NCBI GenBank assembly: GCA_009760855.2
Contig: WPIO01000014.1
Coordinates: 516,001-580,000, forward strand
DNA from: Cristatella mucedo
Taxonomy: Eukaryota; Bryozoa; Phylactolaemata; Cristatellidae
Length of the DNA: 64,000 nt
Direction: 5' to 3'
The notes under the pieces are model-generated. The model was not told the DNA's origin. It made no database searches and saw only the letters and a program-made list of their open reading frames with translations. Made by a program: the position numbers and the translations under genes. Position 1 is the first letter of the stretch. Every line of letters starts with the position of its first letter. Of this stretch, positions 45,530 to 56,024 are shown piece by piece.

Positions 45530-46223
45530 ACGGACCGGGCGGACGAGGCGACTGCCTGCGGCCTGCGTCTGAGGTGAGGCGGATTTCGCGCAAGAGTAAT
45601 GCCGCCGCGCAGCTGGGCGCGCGCTAACTTTACGATCGGCTGGCTCGCCGCGGCAGCAGCAGCAGCCGATCGAGCCAGACACAATAATGAACCCGGCCAT
45701 CGTAAACACGTCAATTGAATGCTTAGTGGGGGCGTGTCGCCACTGCGCCGTCCGGCCGCCGTGAACCGCGACTGGAATGTCGCCCCGCGGGGCACCGGGC
45801 TGCTGCGGTCCGCCGACGGGCGCCGTTTGGATTGCGGACGTGCACCGGTGCTAGAGGCGCCATCTCGTACGGGGCAGAGCGACGTTGCGCTACATCCGGC
45901 CTCTCTCTCGCTCGCGCACCCCGTTCACAATTTTTTTAAGCCGCTAAAAAGCCGCGCCTCGAAGCCGCCGCTCGCTCGATTCATCAGAGCTGACGCTTCG
46001 CGCGGCTTGGCGGAAGGAATTGCTTTCAGCTCTGCTTTCGCTGGACGACGTGCCGCCGCCACCACCAGGAGCGCTGCAGCCGCGAGCGTGGCCAGCTGCC
46101 ACTGCGGCGGCGGCGTCGCCCCGTCGCTGGTCGGGGGGGGGGGCGGGTTGATTACTCAGACGGCGGGTCGTGGGTAGAGCTGGCTGCCAGTCGCATTCGG
46201 GCTGAAGGCGCTAAAAAAAAAAA
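45530..46223. other. GC-rich stretch, nothing supported
   Basis: No poly(A) signal was found close behind the small TM ORF. A G-run lies at about 46133-46144. Confidence 0.45.
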
Positions 46224-46387
46224 ATAGCTAAACAGCCCCCTTTTGTATAGCGACAGAAGAGCCTTTACGGCTATCACCACCGCTTGCAGTAGCAATAAAG
46301 GATTGCCTACCGCAGGATTCGAACCCACGACCCCGGGACCGAGGTCGTGAAAAGCAACCACCTTACCTAGTTAGCCATTACGGCTCT
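46224..46387 (-). mobile_element. SINE-1 copy
   Basis: Minus strand. B box GGGTTCGAATCC at 46316-46327, arms ACGACC and GGTCGT, body CTGCAAGCGGTGGTGATAGC, 3' end GGCTGTTTAGCTATT preceded by an A-run (plus-strand 46213-46223). Confidence 0.88.
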
Positions 46388-46529
46388 AAACACCCGCGTT
46401 GACTTTCATCGGGAAAAGAGCCCTGTACCCAAGAGAATTTCATTTTAGACGAGCATACACGGGCGTGCCCTATAACTCGCTAGAACGGCCTCTGGGGGGA
46501 GGTCAGGTGGAATCAACGTTATGTAATAT

Positions 46530-46590
46530 ATATATATATAGTTATAATTTATATATAATTCATTTATATATATATATATATATATATTTA
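46530..46590. repeat. AT-rich microsatellite
   Basis: Two TA runs (46527-46540 and 46565-46588), continuous with the AT-rich 3' end of the adjacent SINE-2. Confidence 0.9.
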
Positions 46591-46597
46591 TTTATTT

Positions 46598-46722
46598 ATA
46601 TAGCACCCCAAGAGAACTTAATCTCTATTCAGGCGCTTCGCATATGCCTCGGAGCTTGAGTCCACGACCTCAGTTAGACCTTGGTCGGAGCGAGCACCTT
46701 AACCGCTAGACCAAACCAGCTC
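46598..46722 (-). mobile_element. SINE-2 copy
   Basis: Minus strand. Shared tail (AGAGAACTTAATCTCTATTC at 46612-46631) and head complement CTTAACCGCTAGACCA at 46699-46714, the A-box region TGGTCTAGCGGTTAAG. Confidence 0.87.
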
Positions 46723-46800
46723 AACGTTCTCGAGAGGAGAGCAGAGGAGAGGAGAGGAGAGAGTGGAGAACATCGCGGGGCAGCGCCACGCGCATCGAGC

Positions 46801-46839
46801 GCACCTCAGCCGGCCGCGGGCCGCGGCCGGCTGAGGTGC
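46801..46839. other. perfect 18-bp inverted repeat with 3-nt loop
   Basis: Arm GCACCTCAGCCGGCCGCG (46801-46818), loop GGC, exact reverse-complement arm at 46822-46839. Very GC-rich. No T-run follows, and no recognised gene adjoins it. Confidence 0.95.
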
Positions 46840-47464
46840 AAGGTCGAGCACTCTTGACGCGACAGGTGCGGCAATAGCAGACGGCCGGCGGGTGGCCGTA
46901 TGATCGGTATGCTGCTCTAGAATCGAAGCGACCCCAATCGACTTAAAAATAATTCTAGACCAGAGGCTCCACCGACGCGGCTCCGTCGTTGGACGACTAA
47001 AAGCCCGCGCGGGTGCAGCAGCCGCCTTAGCACGCGTCGACGGCGGGCGCCGGCTTTGCGGGAATAGTCGCGCATCCAGACTCATTACTTGGGATCTGCT
47101 GGCGGATGCCGAGCGGATGTAGCTGCCTCGCCAATCGACTGGGCGCCGCCACATCGGTCGGCCTCAGCTGCGCTGGCGTCGCTGCCGCCTGCCGTCCAGT
47201 TCGCTCGTCCTAGCGACTGTTTGCCGCTTCGAATCGCAGTCGCAGCCATCGGATTCCTTCGACCGGCTTATCGAGTTCACGCGCAGCGCGGCGAGGATGG
47301 TGCATCAGGAAGGATGCGCTGCATCTTTCGCGAAAGCGCAGTCGCCTCAGTCTGCGTTCCTGTCCTTCCCGTTCGTGGCGTCGTCGCTTGCAGCCTGCCA
47401 GCAGACGTCCTTTGCCGAAGCTTGCCGCAAACGGGCGCCGCTGCACTGCCCTACGCGGCACCAC
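46840..47464. other. GC-rich stretch, nothing supported
   Basis: Overlapping open frames on both strands. No motif. Confidence 0.45.
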
Positions 47465-47935
47465 TTAGCGTGCGGCAGCGGCCGAGGGCTCGGCGGCGAC
47501 AGATGGAGGAGGCCGCGTTTGGCGACGCACGCGACCTAGCTCAGCCGGAACCGCCGCCATGTCGTGTCGGCGACGGCTTCGTCGGCGCGTGTCGTGGCGA
47601 GAGTCGGCGATACGCTCCGCGAGTGGCTCGCGCGATCTCGCGAACCACTCCGTCTGAGGGCGCTCGTCCAGGGGCGCGAAAAAATGCACCGTCCGTAAAG
47701 GAATGCCCGCCGATGCAAGGAGCGCGCGCTCGTTTTCTGTGTCGCGGCGGCGGCGGCGCGAAGCGTTGATTTCTAAATGTAACTGCTGCCCGTGTAAAGT
47801 CACGGCCGCATCCATATCTTGCAATTTACGCCTTGAGGCAGCCAGTAAGGCGAGACTCTCCGACTCTAGTTGGCTCAGCATCCGGGTCAGAGGCGTCTCA
47901 TTCATGGCCTTTTTTCTCCGTGCTCGTTTCAGCAT
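47465..47935 (-). CDS. 156-codon ORF with coiled-coil-like N-terminus, unrecognised
   Basis: Minus-strand frame from an ATG at 47933-47935. An in-frame TGA lies seven codons upstream, so the start is well bounded; a second ATG is 10 codons in. Residues about 11-70 are rich in L, Q, E, R and A with heptad-like spacing (MLSQLESESLALLAASRRKL, then HGQQLHLEINASRRRRR) and would form a helix or coiled coil. The rest (residues 80-156) is Arg/Ser/Ala-rich and less convincing, so the true coding part may end at a donor I could not fix (candidate GTGCAT after residue 82). GC-rich DNA produces chance frames, and the plus strand is also open over part of this interval. No family recognised. Confidence 0.3.
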   Translation of the reverse strand: MLKRARRKKAMNETPLTRMLSQLESESLALLAASRRKLQDMDAAVTLHGQQLHLEINASRRRRRDTENERALLASAGIPLRTVHFFAPLDERPQTEWFARSREPLAERIADSRHDTRRRSRRRHDMAAVPAELGRVRRQTRPPPSVAAEPSAAAAR

Positions 47936-48829
47936 AGCTAGATATAGATCCGTTCACGAGCTCATTTTCTCGAATGCCGCATTTAGAAATTACCATTTCG
48001 ATGCCGCCGCTGCTCCTGCTACGGAAATGCTGAAACAGAGGCATTTCGTTCTTGGCCAATAAATAATAGGTGGGATATTTTTAAGCGGGCTGTGGGCTAT
48101 TTCTTCCTGAAAGCACACACCAGGGAGGGTGATGAGAGGTGGCACAAGCGGACAATGTCGAAATTGATTCGACGCTTGGTGAATTCGGCGTCAGTGAGGC
48201 TCAGACAGTCTAAATTGGTTGTATCCAGCTGGAGGATCGCCGATGTAATGACGGGCCGCATTCTGCTTTTTTTTGCATGCCAGCATTGGGCTTCTGTTGG
48301 TCATCCAGCGTTCCATTGGCCGTCGACTAGAGGGGAGACTGTATCTGAAGTAATCCTAGCCGGCTTCCAACGTTTGCCGTTGATGGGCCGGCAGCTCAGT
48401 TATTCAAAGATTCTTAAGGACAGCGGCGGTAAATAAAAGAAATATACTTGGTAGTCGGAGGTATTTTGTATTCAGAGCTGTACTTTAGGTACGAATGTCT
48501 GCACCGGAAATGGCTGAAACTAAAGAAACTCCCCCCTGTAGCGTCGCTAGCCAAAGTTTTTAGTGCGTCATTCAAAGCTGGCAGGCAGTCGAATGCCACT
48601 CTTAATGAGTCGCAGCCTATTCAGGGCGCGGCGGCGGCGGCGGCAGCCATCCCTTTGATGGCCGGCGCGCTCTCCAATCGGCACTCGTACTCACCACTGC
48701 AACGCGCCAGCAACTGCTAGGGCGCCGAGACAACTGCGTGGGCTGAGCGGGAAGGCGCATGGGAGCGCAAGCGCGTTCGCGCGCTTCTCGCCACCCTCAG
48801 CTGTAGCTTGGCTTTCGAGTTGAATTTGA
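47936..48829. other. unassigned stretch, GC block border
   Basis: GC content falls. A short GGC run lies at 48629-48641. Open frames at 48092-48436 and 48448-48720 show no motif. Confidence 0.45.
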
Positions 48830-49370
48830 CGGAGCTCGTAACTCAAATTTTTCGCACGTCAGATCAACTTCCCACACTGAAATGCTATTAATCCGTTCCG
48901 GACCCACAAAAAGCACCGCCATGTTTTATCGCGTGTTTCTAAATTAAAACATGCACTTATAAAATAACGAACGTTGTTTAAAAATACAGTGCAAAAGAAT
49001 GTACTGCAATAAACGGGTTTTGCAGCGGAACGTCTTTCATTGCTCTATCCTTACTGGCCTGAGTAACCATACGCAGTGCCTTCCTCCACCCTCTTGCTTG
49101 CATCGCTGACACATTCGATCGCATTTTCGTATACATGTGAGCAATTCAGTTGCAACCGCTTAAGGTGATGGAGTGTGGCGCTGGATACTGGGCGGATTTT
49201 GCAGCGTTAACTGTGACGTTCGTTACGGCAACTAGTGGTGGAAAATCTGAAGCTGGCTCGTAGCCCAAATTTTAACTTTCAACGCATAGCAAAAATTGGC
49301 CGTGAGGCAGCTCGTATTTTGAAAAGCTCGTAAATTGGGACGCTTGTGAGTGACTGCACCTATGTACCTA
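48830..49370. mobile_element. possible pogo/Tigger-like DNA transposon relic
   Basis: Contains repeated AGCTCGTAACTCAAATTTTT, GGCTCGTAGCCCAAATTTTA and AGCTCGTAAATTGGGACGCT segments. Phrases of this type are common near the ends of Tc1/pogo-class non-autonomous elements. Matching terminal inverted repeats and TA duplications were not demonstrated. Confidence 0.25.
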
Positions 49371-49391
49371 GTACCACTGTATCTACCCCTT

Positions 49392-49853
49392 GCCACCCAG
49401 CTAATACGGCGTCGTTTGTTCGCACAGCAATGTCAGATTCTCTATGGGCATGGTGCTCATAGCAGGCTTTTTAACATGTCCGCCAGCGTAGGTTTATATT
49501 TACATTAAATAAACACGTCTTAGTTATCTTTTCAATTTATATTTTTTTCTAGCACCTAAATAAATAAACCCTAAACCCTAAGATCTGAACTCTAAACCCA
49601 CAAAACTCAAAGCCCAAAAACGTACAAAATCTAACCAGTAAATCTTCAACAGTAAACCCTGAGGCATGCAACCTGTAAATTCAAAACAAAAATCATCCTA
49701 AAACCTAAGCTAAAATGATATCTAAAAACGCGTTTATTTAACATAAATATAAACATACGCTGGCGCATATGTTGAACAGCCTGCTATGAGCGCTGTGCCC
49801 AAACAGAACCTGACATTGCTCTATGAACAAATGACGCCGAACAAGCTGGCTAA
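49392..49853. mobile_element. long-inverted-repeat (foldback) element with telomere-like core
   Basis: Two arms of about 140 bp: left about 49392-49535, right about 49710-49853. Read as reverse complement, the right arm matches the left at roughly four bases in five. Shared blocks include AGCAATGTCAG, GCTCATAGCAGGCT, CGCCAGCGTA and GTTTATATTTA..TTAAATAAAC. The about 175-bp core is made of degenerate CCCTAAA-like units (AAACCCTAAACCCTAAG at 49567-49583, then CTCTAAACCC, GTAAACCCTGA, CCTAAAACCTAAG). No open frame spans it. It is most likely a non-autonomous DNA transposon of long-TIR type; a hairpin transcript is an alternative. No target duplication was identified. Confidence 0.6.
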
Positions 49854-49893
49854 CAACTAGGAAAGCGCATCATGCATGTGTTCCGACATAATA

Positions 49894-50090
49894 CAGTATG
49901 CTCTCGTTAGCGTCCGGCGGTCGGAACGAGTTTTGTGGATGGATGCGTGAGAAATCGGGCACCCACGAAACCATGCGCTCACGAAATCGGATGCAAGACC
50001 GAAGCATTTTCGCTGGGCAGCGGAGGCAGAAAATGATTAGCAAGAAAGTCTCAATCACTGGAGTTAAACGTCCATGGTAAATCCAGCCAG
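49894..50090 (+). mobile_element. possible pogo-like element end
   Basis: Begins CAGTATGCTCTCGTTAGCGT directly after a TA, a form typical of pogo-superfamily termini, followed by GTCCGG.GGTCGGAACGAG-type sequence. The opposite terminus was not found, so this is a fragment at best. Confidence 0.3.
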
Positions 50091-50612
50091 ATTGTCTCAT
50101 TTCAGTTTTACTCCAGCGACTAGCGCCACAAAACTTATACCAAGCTGCGTCCCAGAAGTCCAAGGTCTAGGTCAGCGCTTGCTGTTCCGGTTCGGTACCC
50201 CGGAAGAAACCCTGGTACTAGAACATGCCGAGTTAGCTGGCGTTTCTGAGCTCGTGAATGAGGAGCGCTCCTGCGAGCTACAGACGGGCTATCAGCAGCC
50301 AAAAATGCCGGCAATGAAAGCCGTACGACTTCTTACGTGTTTGCGCCGCCGCACAGTTCATCAAGCATCCGGAAGTCTTACCGAACTCGGATTACGGCGC
50401 GAGCCAGTTCGCCGCTTATCGCCACTTCCGGAGGTTTGTGCCAGAGCGTCGGTCGCTTCCCGCGCAAATCAGGCGCTTGCGAGTCGAAAGCTGACGAGGT
50501 GGTGGACTGACTGTTGAAGGAAGCGACGTCCTGCGTGTTCATGCAAGCGTCGGCCGTGCGCCTCTCTGGCGGCCATTGTCACTTGCAGCGGTTTAAAAAA
50601 AGGTCAACTGAT
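50091..50612. other. unassigned stretch
   Basis: A 147-codon plus frame (50074-50517) has no recognisable motif and is not called. Confidence 0.4.
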
Positions 50613-50735
50613 TCAACGGCCCCATTGGTATAGCGGCAGAACGGCCATCGCCACCACTTGCAGTGGAAGATAAGGGATTGCCCTCTCCAGTACTCGATCC
50701 CGCGACCCGATTCGTTCATGAAATGAGCGACCACC
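50613..50735 (-). mobile_element. SINE-1 copy, diverged
   Basis: Minus strand. Body complement CATCGCCACCACTTGCAGTGG, diverged B box (GGGATCGAGTAC near 50691-50702), head partly lost. Confidence 0.6.
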
Positions 50736-53057
50736 TTCGCTCCTGGGCGAAGAAGACCCAGGGGCTGGTACTCGGGCCCACAATAAAGAGAAGGGCGCTC
50801 GCTGCTCTACGGTGCTGGCGACGGCGGCAACCTTCTAACCGGAGTCTCTTTATGCGAGTTTTCTCGCTTGGCCGGTCGTTGCTAACGACGGTTGAAGATG
50901 ACCGGCTCCGGCCGCCGGTCGCTAGCCGCCCGACACCTGCCCAGCGACGGTCGCCGCGCCCACCGCTGCCCTGCTCGGCGGGGGTGGGCAGAGAAAGGGC
51001 GTAGCCAAGCAAGTCATGGCTGGCCGAGGCGCCTGCTTGCCTGCTCTCCTTAACTGAAAGCTGAGGGGCTTTCCTCCGCTCAGGATGAAGGTTTCTACCC
51101 CCTTTTTCCTCCTCCGACGAGCGAACTCGGCGCCCCCTGATGGCCCATTAGGCGCTGGCGTTTGCTTCCTGCGATCCTCTTCGCGACGGCGTGTGAGTGT
51201 AGCTGACGTCAGCTCGCGGCGCGATGGCATCCATTCTTAGCTCGAGCAGCTGCTCGGAAACGCAGAGAGGGCGCACGATCGTGTCGGCCGCAGGCGTCGG
51301 CACAGTAGCACTCGCAGCGGACGACAGGAGTCGCCGGACCAGTTTGCAGACAGACCTCCCGCCGAGCATGCGCTTCGAGCATGCGCTCGGGCGCGATCGA
51401 GTGCTACTCGCGCTTCCGAATCTGCAGTTCTCCCACCAATCCGGCGGCGGCACGTGGTGGTGACCGCACGACTAGCGACGCGGCGGCGGCATCAGGGACA
51501 CGTTCTCGCAGCAGGGATAGCCAGGCAGACTGAGCGAGCACGCTCGGCGAGAGAGCGAATGTGCGCGGAATCGCCGTGAGCGTGAGTGGAGTGCGGCGAG
51601 AGTGAATGTTCTCGAGGAATCGCTTCGCAGAGCCAGAGCGATACTGCGAGCAGCACAGAGGTACTTAGCGCAGCTGCCTCTCGAATACCGCCACCGCGAC
51701 GCTTGCTCATTGTTGGGGGCCTGGGTGGGGCCGCGCGCTGTCTGGACGCCTCCGCTGCCGAGCTCGGAGCCCTTCACGTGCAATGCCACACTCTGGCATC
51801 TCTACTGTCTAGAAGGTCAAGGAGAGCCATAGCTCAAAGAGCGACTGCCGCACGCCAGCCTGAGGGTGCACATCGCTTCGGAGCGAGTCCGCGGCAGCAG
51901 CAGCTGCTCTCGCGAGAGATGGGCGTCGCTTCGATCCTCGCGAGAGCAGCAAAGTCGATTCGGCGGCAGGCGAATGGGATAGTCAAAAGTCATTTACCCT
52001 TTCGCAAGAGTACGCGAAACAGGGCCGAAAGGGCGCTCACAGCGGTCGCTCGCTCGTGGTCGGCCAAACTTGCTCTAAGCGATTTCTAATACGGAAAGCC
52101 CGCTTAGACAAAGTACTACGTCCCCTTTGTTGCAGGGTCCTTTTTGCTGGCTCTGGCTTATTTAAGATCCTTCGTAGCTGCTCTTCTCAACGAACGGCCG
52201 ACGTGGGAACGCGCCGACACAGATCAATCGCAAACGGATCGCGAAGTTTGCACGACACATCTACATCTAGAGCATTGCAGACGTACTTTAGCTCTTTGAT
52301 GCAGCGAATAAGTGGAGTCGCGCATTCATTTGAGGGCTCTCTAGCAAGCAAGTGAATACGTTCATGGCTCAGCCAGCTTTACGGAGCTCTTGGGTGCCGT
52401 TGCGAGGGGCTGTGTACTTATTGCTAACCCACTGGGGGGGGGTAGTGCTTGCTTTGGCAGTGATCGAAGATCATGTATGCATTCTGACAAAGGCGTAGAT
52501 AAATTTAAATTTCTATCAATAATTTAGTATAGAATTTCCCAAAGTCTGTGCTGCTACTGTTGGATCTTTGTGCATGAATGCATCGGCCAATTTGTCACCA
52601 GATAGCGCCACAACTTGGCAACTTCAGCCCCGTATGCAGTTTGTCTAATTTAGCATGCGAGTAATTAAAATTAAATCCAGGGAGTCAACTTGGTGACAAT
52701 TTAGATAAAAACTGCTTCGGTGCGTGCTGCAACCGACCCTTGGCTAGCTTGAATCGCTACTGTAAGAGCTAAGAGCGTCAGCTGCTCTCGCGTAGCTAAT
52801 AGGTGTCACAATGCGACATTTGCCTGCACGTGACTGCTTTTGGACCTGCTCATTCGCTTCCAACATTTGAATGCGGATTAGTGACTTCTGAGAGCCTTTT
52901 TTTTACCAAGACTTCGCGATTCAAAAGCAGTTTGAATTGTTCTCCATCAATGACAAAAAGTGAATCGATATTGCTCACGAGACACATGTAAAGGCCAATC
53001 GGATCTGATCATTAATGCTCCTGGGTTCGCCTGCTTAATATTTTTGTTATCGTGGAT
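50736..53057. other. second GC-rich patch then AT-moderate DNA, no supported gene
   Basis: 50.75-52.1 kb is CpG-rich and may be promoter-associated. Open frames on both strands (for example 51148-51453 minus, 51586-52089 plus) have no motif. From 52.3 kb the composition drops and nothing is recognised. Confidence 0.4.
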
Positions 53058-53160
53058 ATAATAATTATGACAATAATAATGCACTAGATACAGCAACCTC
53101 AGAGAATTCAATCTATCTCTAGGCGCTTTAATTTGCTGCAAAGGATATGCATTCAACTTT
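53058..53160 (-). mobile_element. LINE-A tail only, about 100 bp
   Basis: (AAT)n-like end, CCTCAGAGAATTCAATCTAT, CTCTAGGCGCTTTAATTTGC and a few 3' UTR bases, then unrelated sequence. Confidence 0.82.
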
Positions 53161-53674
53161 TCACCGGTACCTTGCGATATACGCCTCTTAATGTCTCAGA
53201 CTGACCTCGGCTTGAGCTATTGTTTTCGGATCACAAATGCTCGTCTAGGTCTAGGGGTCTTCTTTTGCTCTTAACTAGGCAGCCTGGTCTCAGTCACCGG
53301 AGTCTTCTGACTTCACCGCAAGGTTTTTATTGCCTGCATTGCCATGTTTGATCTCCTGTGATCACAACGTTTGTTCTGACTATGGCTGATGCATATTGTT
53401 TGGACGCTTGGACGACCTTTGGCTCAAGTCATCGTGCTTTTCAATCTACTCTCACTGGCAAAAAGGCTTCCCGACTTAATGTTGCTAACCCTGTGGCTTC
53501 GCATACGTGTGCTCGCCTACTTTGTCTGACTCATTTAGTTTTACGATGCTCTTCTTCATGAGAAGCAGGCCAAAACTCGCCCAATCTATGGGGATGAAAT
53601 GATTTGACAAATACTTATTCTTATAATGACTTGAAGACACTGAACACGTCGTCCTTCTTAATGGTATGACACGA

Positions 53675-53760
53675 ATTCAAAGGTATCACGCCCTAAGAGA
53701 ACCTCGTCTATATTCAAGAGCATTTTCAGCTCACTGCAACAGAAGCAATTACGAACTGTT
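53675..53760 (-). mobile_element. diverged LINE/SINE-type tail
   Basis: ATCACGCCCTAAGAGAACCT then ATATTCAAGAGCATTTTCAG resembles the common LINE-A/SINE-2 tail in complement. Confidence 0.5.
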
Positions 53761-54564
53761 AATAACAAGCAAGGTATCAAAAGGCATACAGAAGCACATA
53801 AGTGTCATACTAAGATATTAGACAGGCGTGCACAAGTATACAAGAAGACAATTGGAGGCTCTGGTTTGTAAGACCGCTTGTTGGTAAGATGCAATGAATC
53901 AAGATGTACAAGCAAGCATGACGCATGACATACACAGGAACAAAAAAGACAAGTTTAGATTAGCCGTCCTCGCTAGTGACTGCATGCAGGCACGTCTCAA
54001 TGGGGCTCCTATGACGGCAGTCAATCTTCAACCCAAATGCTGAATGAGCAGCTGGAACCATATTTAAAGTAATTTAAAGACGCACGCCTCTTTAATTATT
54101 TCTATAAGCGTGTAATCTTGTTGTGTCTCATATAGTCATTGCATAATATGCAAAATTTAGTTTCCGAGTATTTCTAAGCAGCCAACTGATGGGCCGGAGA
54201 GATAGAAAATTAGAAGTTGGTCAACAGAAGTTTATCCCAGATGATCTGGCTTATTCACGCTTACAGCTACTATATTTATCGAGAAGATTTCCCGAAAGAG
54301 ATGGCTGCTCACGAAGCACACGGAGCGCATTGAAAAGATTAGCCGCTCTCACCGCAGCTCATTGACGTATTACAAAGCTGCTTCGTGGCACGTACGGAAA
54401 GGTCGCCGCCGCCGCATTGATCGTCGATCGGCAAAACACGCTTGAGCAAACAGTTCTGCCAATGAGGTTAATTTGTACGGCGCGTCTACAGGGGGCGATT
54501 CTGGTATGACATTATCTTAAGTACCCGATGCAATCCACTGCGTAGGATGCAATTGTCAAAGTCC
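53761..54564. other. unassigned stretch
   Basis: Nothing recognised. Confidence 0.45.
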
Positions 54565-54572
54565 TTCTAACC
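54565..54572. repeat. left target-site duplication TTCTAACC
   Basis: Matches the right copy TTCTAGCC (54761-54768) at 7 of 8 positions. It is 8 bp as for hAT transposons and fits their nTnnnnAn preference apart from phase drift. Confidence 0.8.
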
Positions 54573-54760
54573 CAGCGGTTCTCAACCTGTGTGTCGCGAC
54601 CCCTATGGGGGTCGAACGACCCTTTCACACGGGTCGCCTAAGACCATCGTTAAACACGCATTTTAACATTTGCACGCAATAATTTTCTTGCTGGGGGTCG
54701 CAAAAACATGAGGAATTGTATTTTAAAGGGTCGCGGCACTAGGAAGGTTGAGAACCACTG
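54573..54760. mobile_element. SPIN-like hAT non-autonomous element (MITE)
   Basis: 188-bp element. The left end CAGCGGTTCTCAACCTGTGT continues through GTCGCGACCCC, GGGGGTCGAACGACCCTTTC and GGGTCGCCTAAGACCATCG. The right end is AAGGGTCGCGGCACTAGGAA then GGTTGAGAACCACTG. The terminal inverted repeats pair 15 of 16 bases (CAGCGGTTCTCAACCT against CAGTGGTTCTCAACCT). From memory these segments match the SPIN ('Space Invaders') hAT family, known for patchy horizontal transfer among tetrapods and some invertebrates. No transposase is present; the centre is only about 100 bp of AT-rich sequence. Flanked by an 8-bp duplication with one mismatch, so insertion is not very old. Confidence 0.85.
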
Positions 54761-54768
54761 TTCTAGCC

Positions 54769-55017
54769 GAACTGTCGCTAGCGATGTTCAACATAAGACT
54801 GCTCCAGACAAACCACTGTTTCTATGCATTCAGCATCAATCAAATTTCAAGCACTAAAGATGCGATAGGAATTCAAGTTTCATTAATGATTAGCAAGGTA
54901 ATAACGAGGCTAATAATATTGCATCGTTGGTAGAGCTCCCCGATGGAGCGTAATCTCTATTCAAGCGCAACAGAAATTGCTCCAAGCGAATTAATAACCA
55001 AGCGTTAGTAACAGTAA
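54769..55017. other. short unassigned stretch
   Basis: Nothing beyond a possible SINE-2-like tail remnant near 54940-54970 (TAATCTCTATTCAAGCGC). Confidence 0.45.
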
Positions 55018-55270
55018 TATAGTAATAATAAATTTGATATAGAGGTGCCCTTAGATAACTCAATATATTTCTAGGCACTTTACATTTGCTGCAAAGGAAG
55101 CACGATTGAATGGTTAATCATAGCATGCCCAATAAACAACAAGAATAGCATGGTTAGGGATGACATGCACAGGGTCAGCATGCAAATGTGGTTTGTGGCA
55201 GCATGCACAGTGTCAGAACGCATAAGCAGATACATGACGAAGTACAGGGACTCTCTAAATGCTATGATGG
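55018..55270 (-). mobile_element. LINE-A 3' end, about 250 bp
   Basis: (AAT)n, tail CTTAGATAACTCAATATATT, 3' UTR GGGATGACATGCACAGGGTC and CATGCACAGTGTCAGAACGC, truncated near AAATGCTATGATGG. Confidence 0.88.
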
Positions 55271-55689
55271 ACACGGTATCGAGCGACTATAGATTAGTGA
55301 GGTAAAATAGATATAATATCATATCGCAGGTAATAGTAAGCTATCATAGATTAGGGATAGACACGGTGTCAAGCGGGCAAAAGCAAACGATTATCGTACT
55401 TGGACCAGAGTGCTAAAGCGAGCAAAAAAGAAGACACTCTTGGCAACTGTTTAGCAATAACTGACATGCACTGAATCGTACACAAGTAAGAAAAAGAATC
55501 ACACCGGAGAAAAAAACCAGACAAGTTCACCGGGGGCGAGGGGAAAGCCGAACAGGTGCGTCTGTAGCTGAGACTTAATATTTTTAGCGTGAGGGACTGA
55601 GAGATGACAAAGATTATGATGAGCAGGTGGCAAGAGAGCACACTAGAGGAGCAAGGAGCACCAATAGGTCATAGGTTTACTGATTAACG

Positions 55690-55880
55690 CATCTGCAAGT
55701 CGGACTGGGGATCTATAGTTCGATTCGATGCTTGATAGGGTGCCGTCGAAGTTCATGCAGAAGTGGTGTGATATGGAAGCTACGGCGATAGATAGGTCAG
55801 ACGAGCTGATGAGTTTTGCACAGGTTTTAGATGATTAAGGGCACACGCCGAGAGTCCTGAATAAAGAGAGTTGCAAATTT
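55690..55880 (-). mobile_element. LINE-A relic, C-terminal domain, diverged
   Basis: GCAGAAGTGGTGTGATATGG and GAGTTTTGCACAGGTTTTAG match the family; the rest is poorly alignable. The stretch 55271-55689 upstream is unassigned. Confidence 0.55.
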
Positions 55881-56024
55881 TCGTAACCTGGGTGTCCCTC
55901 TCAACTATAGCTGGGCAAGCGATAGTAATTCCGACACTTTAAGGGACTAGAAGCTACATATCACAGTTGAAAACTTGACAGGTTAACCTGTCGCTAAGCA
56001 GCTGGTTGCACACATTGAAAAGAA

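Noticed and set aside
50074..50517. 147-codon plus-strand frame as a gene
   Set aside because: No motif or splice sites, and it overlaps a possible DNA-transposon end.
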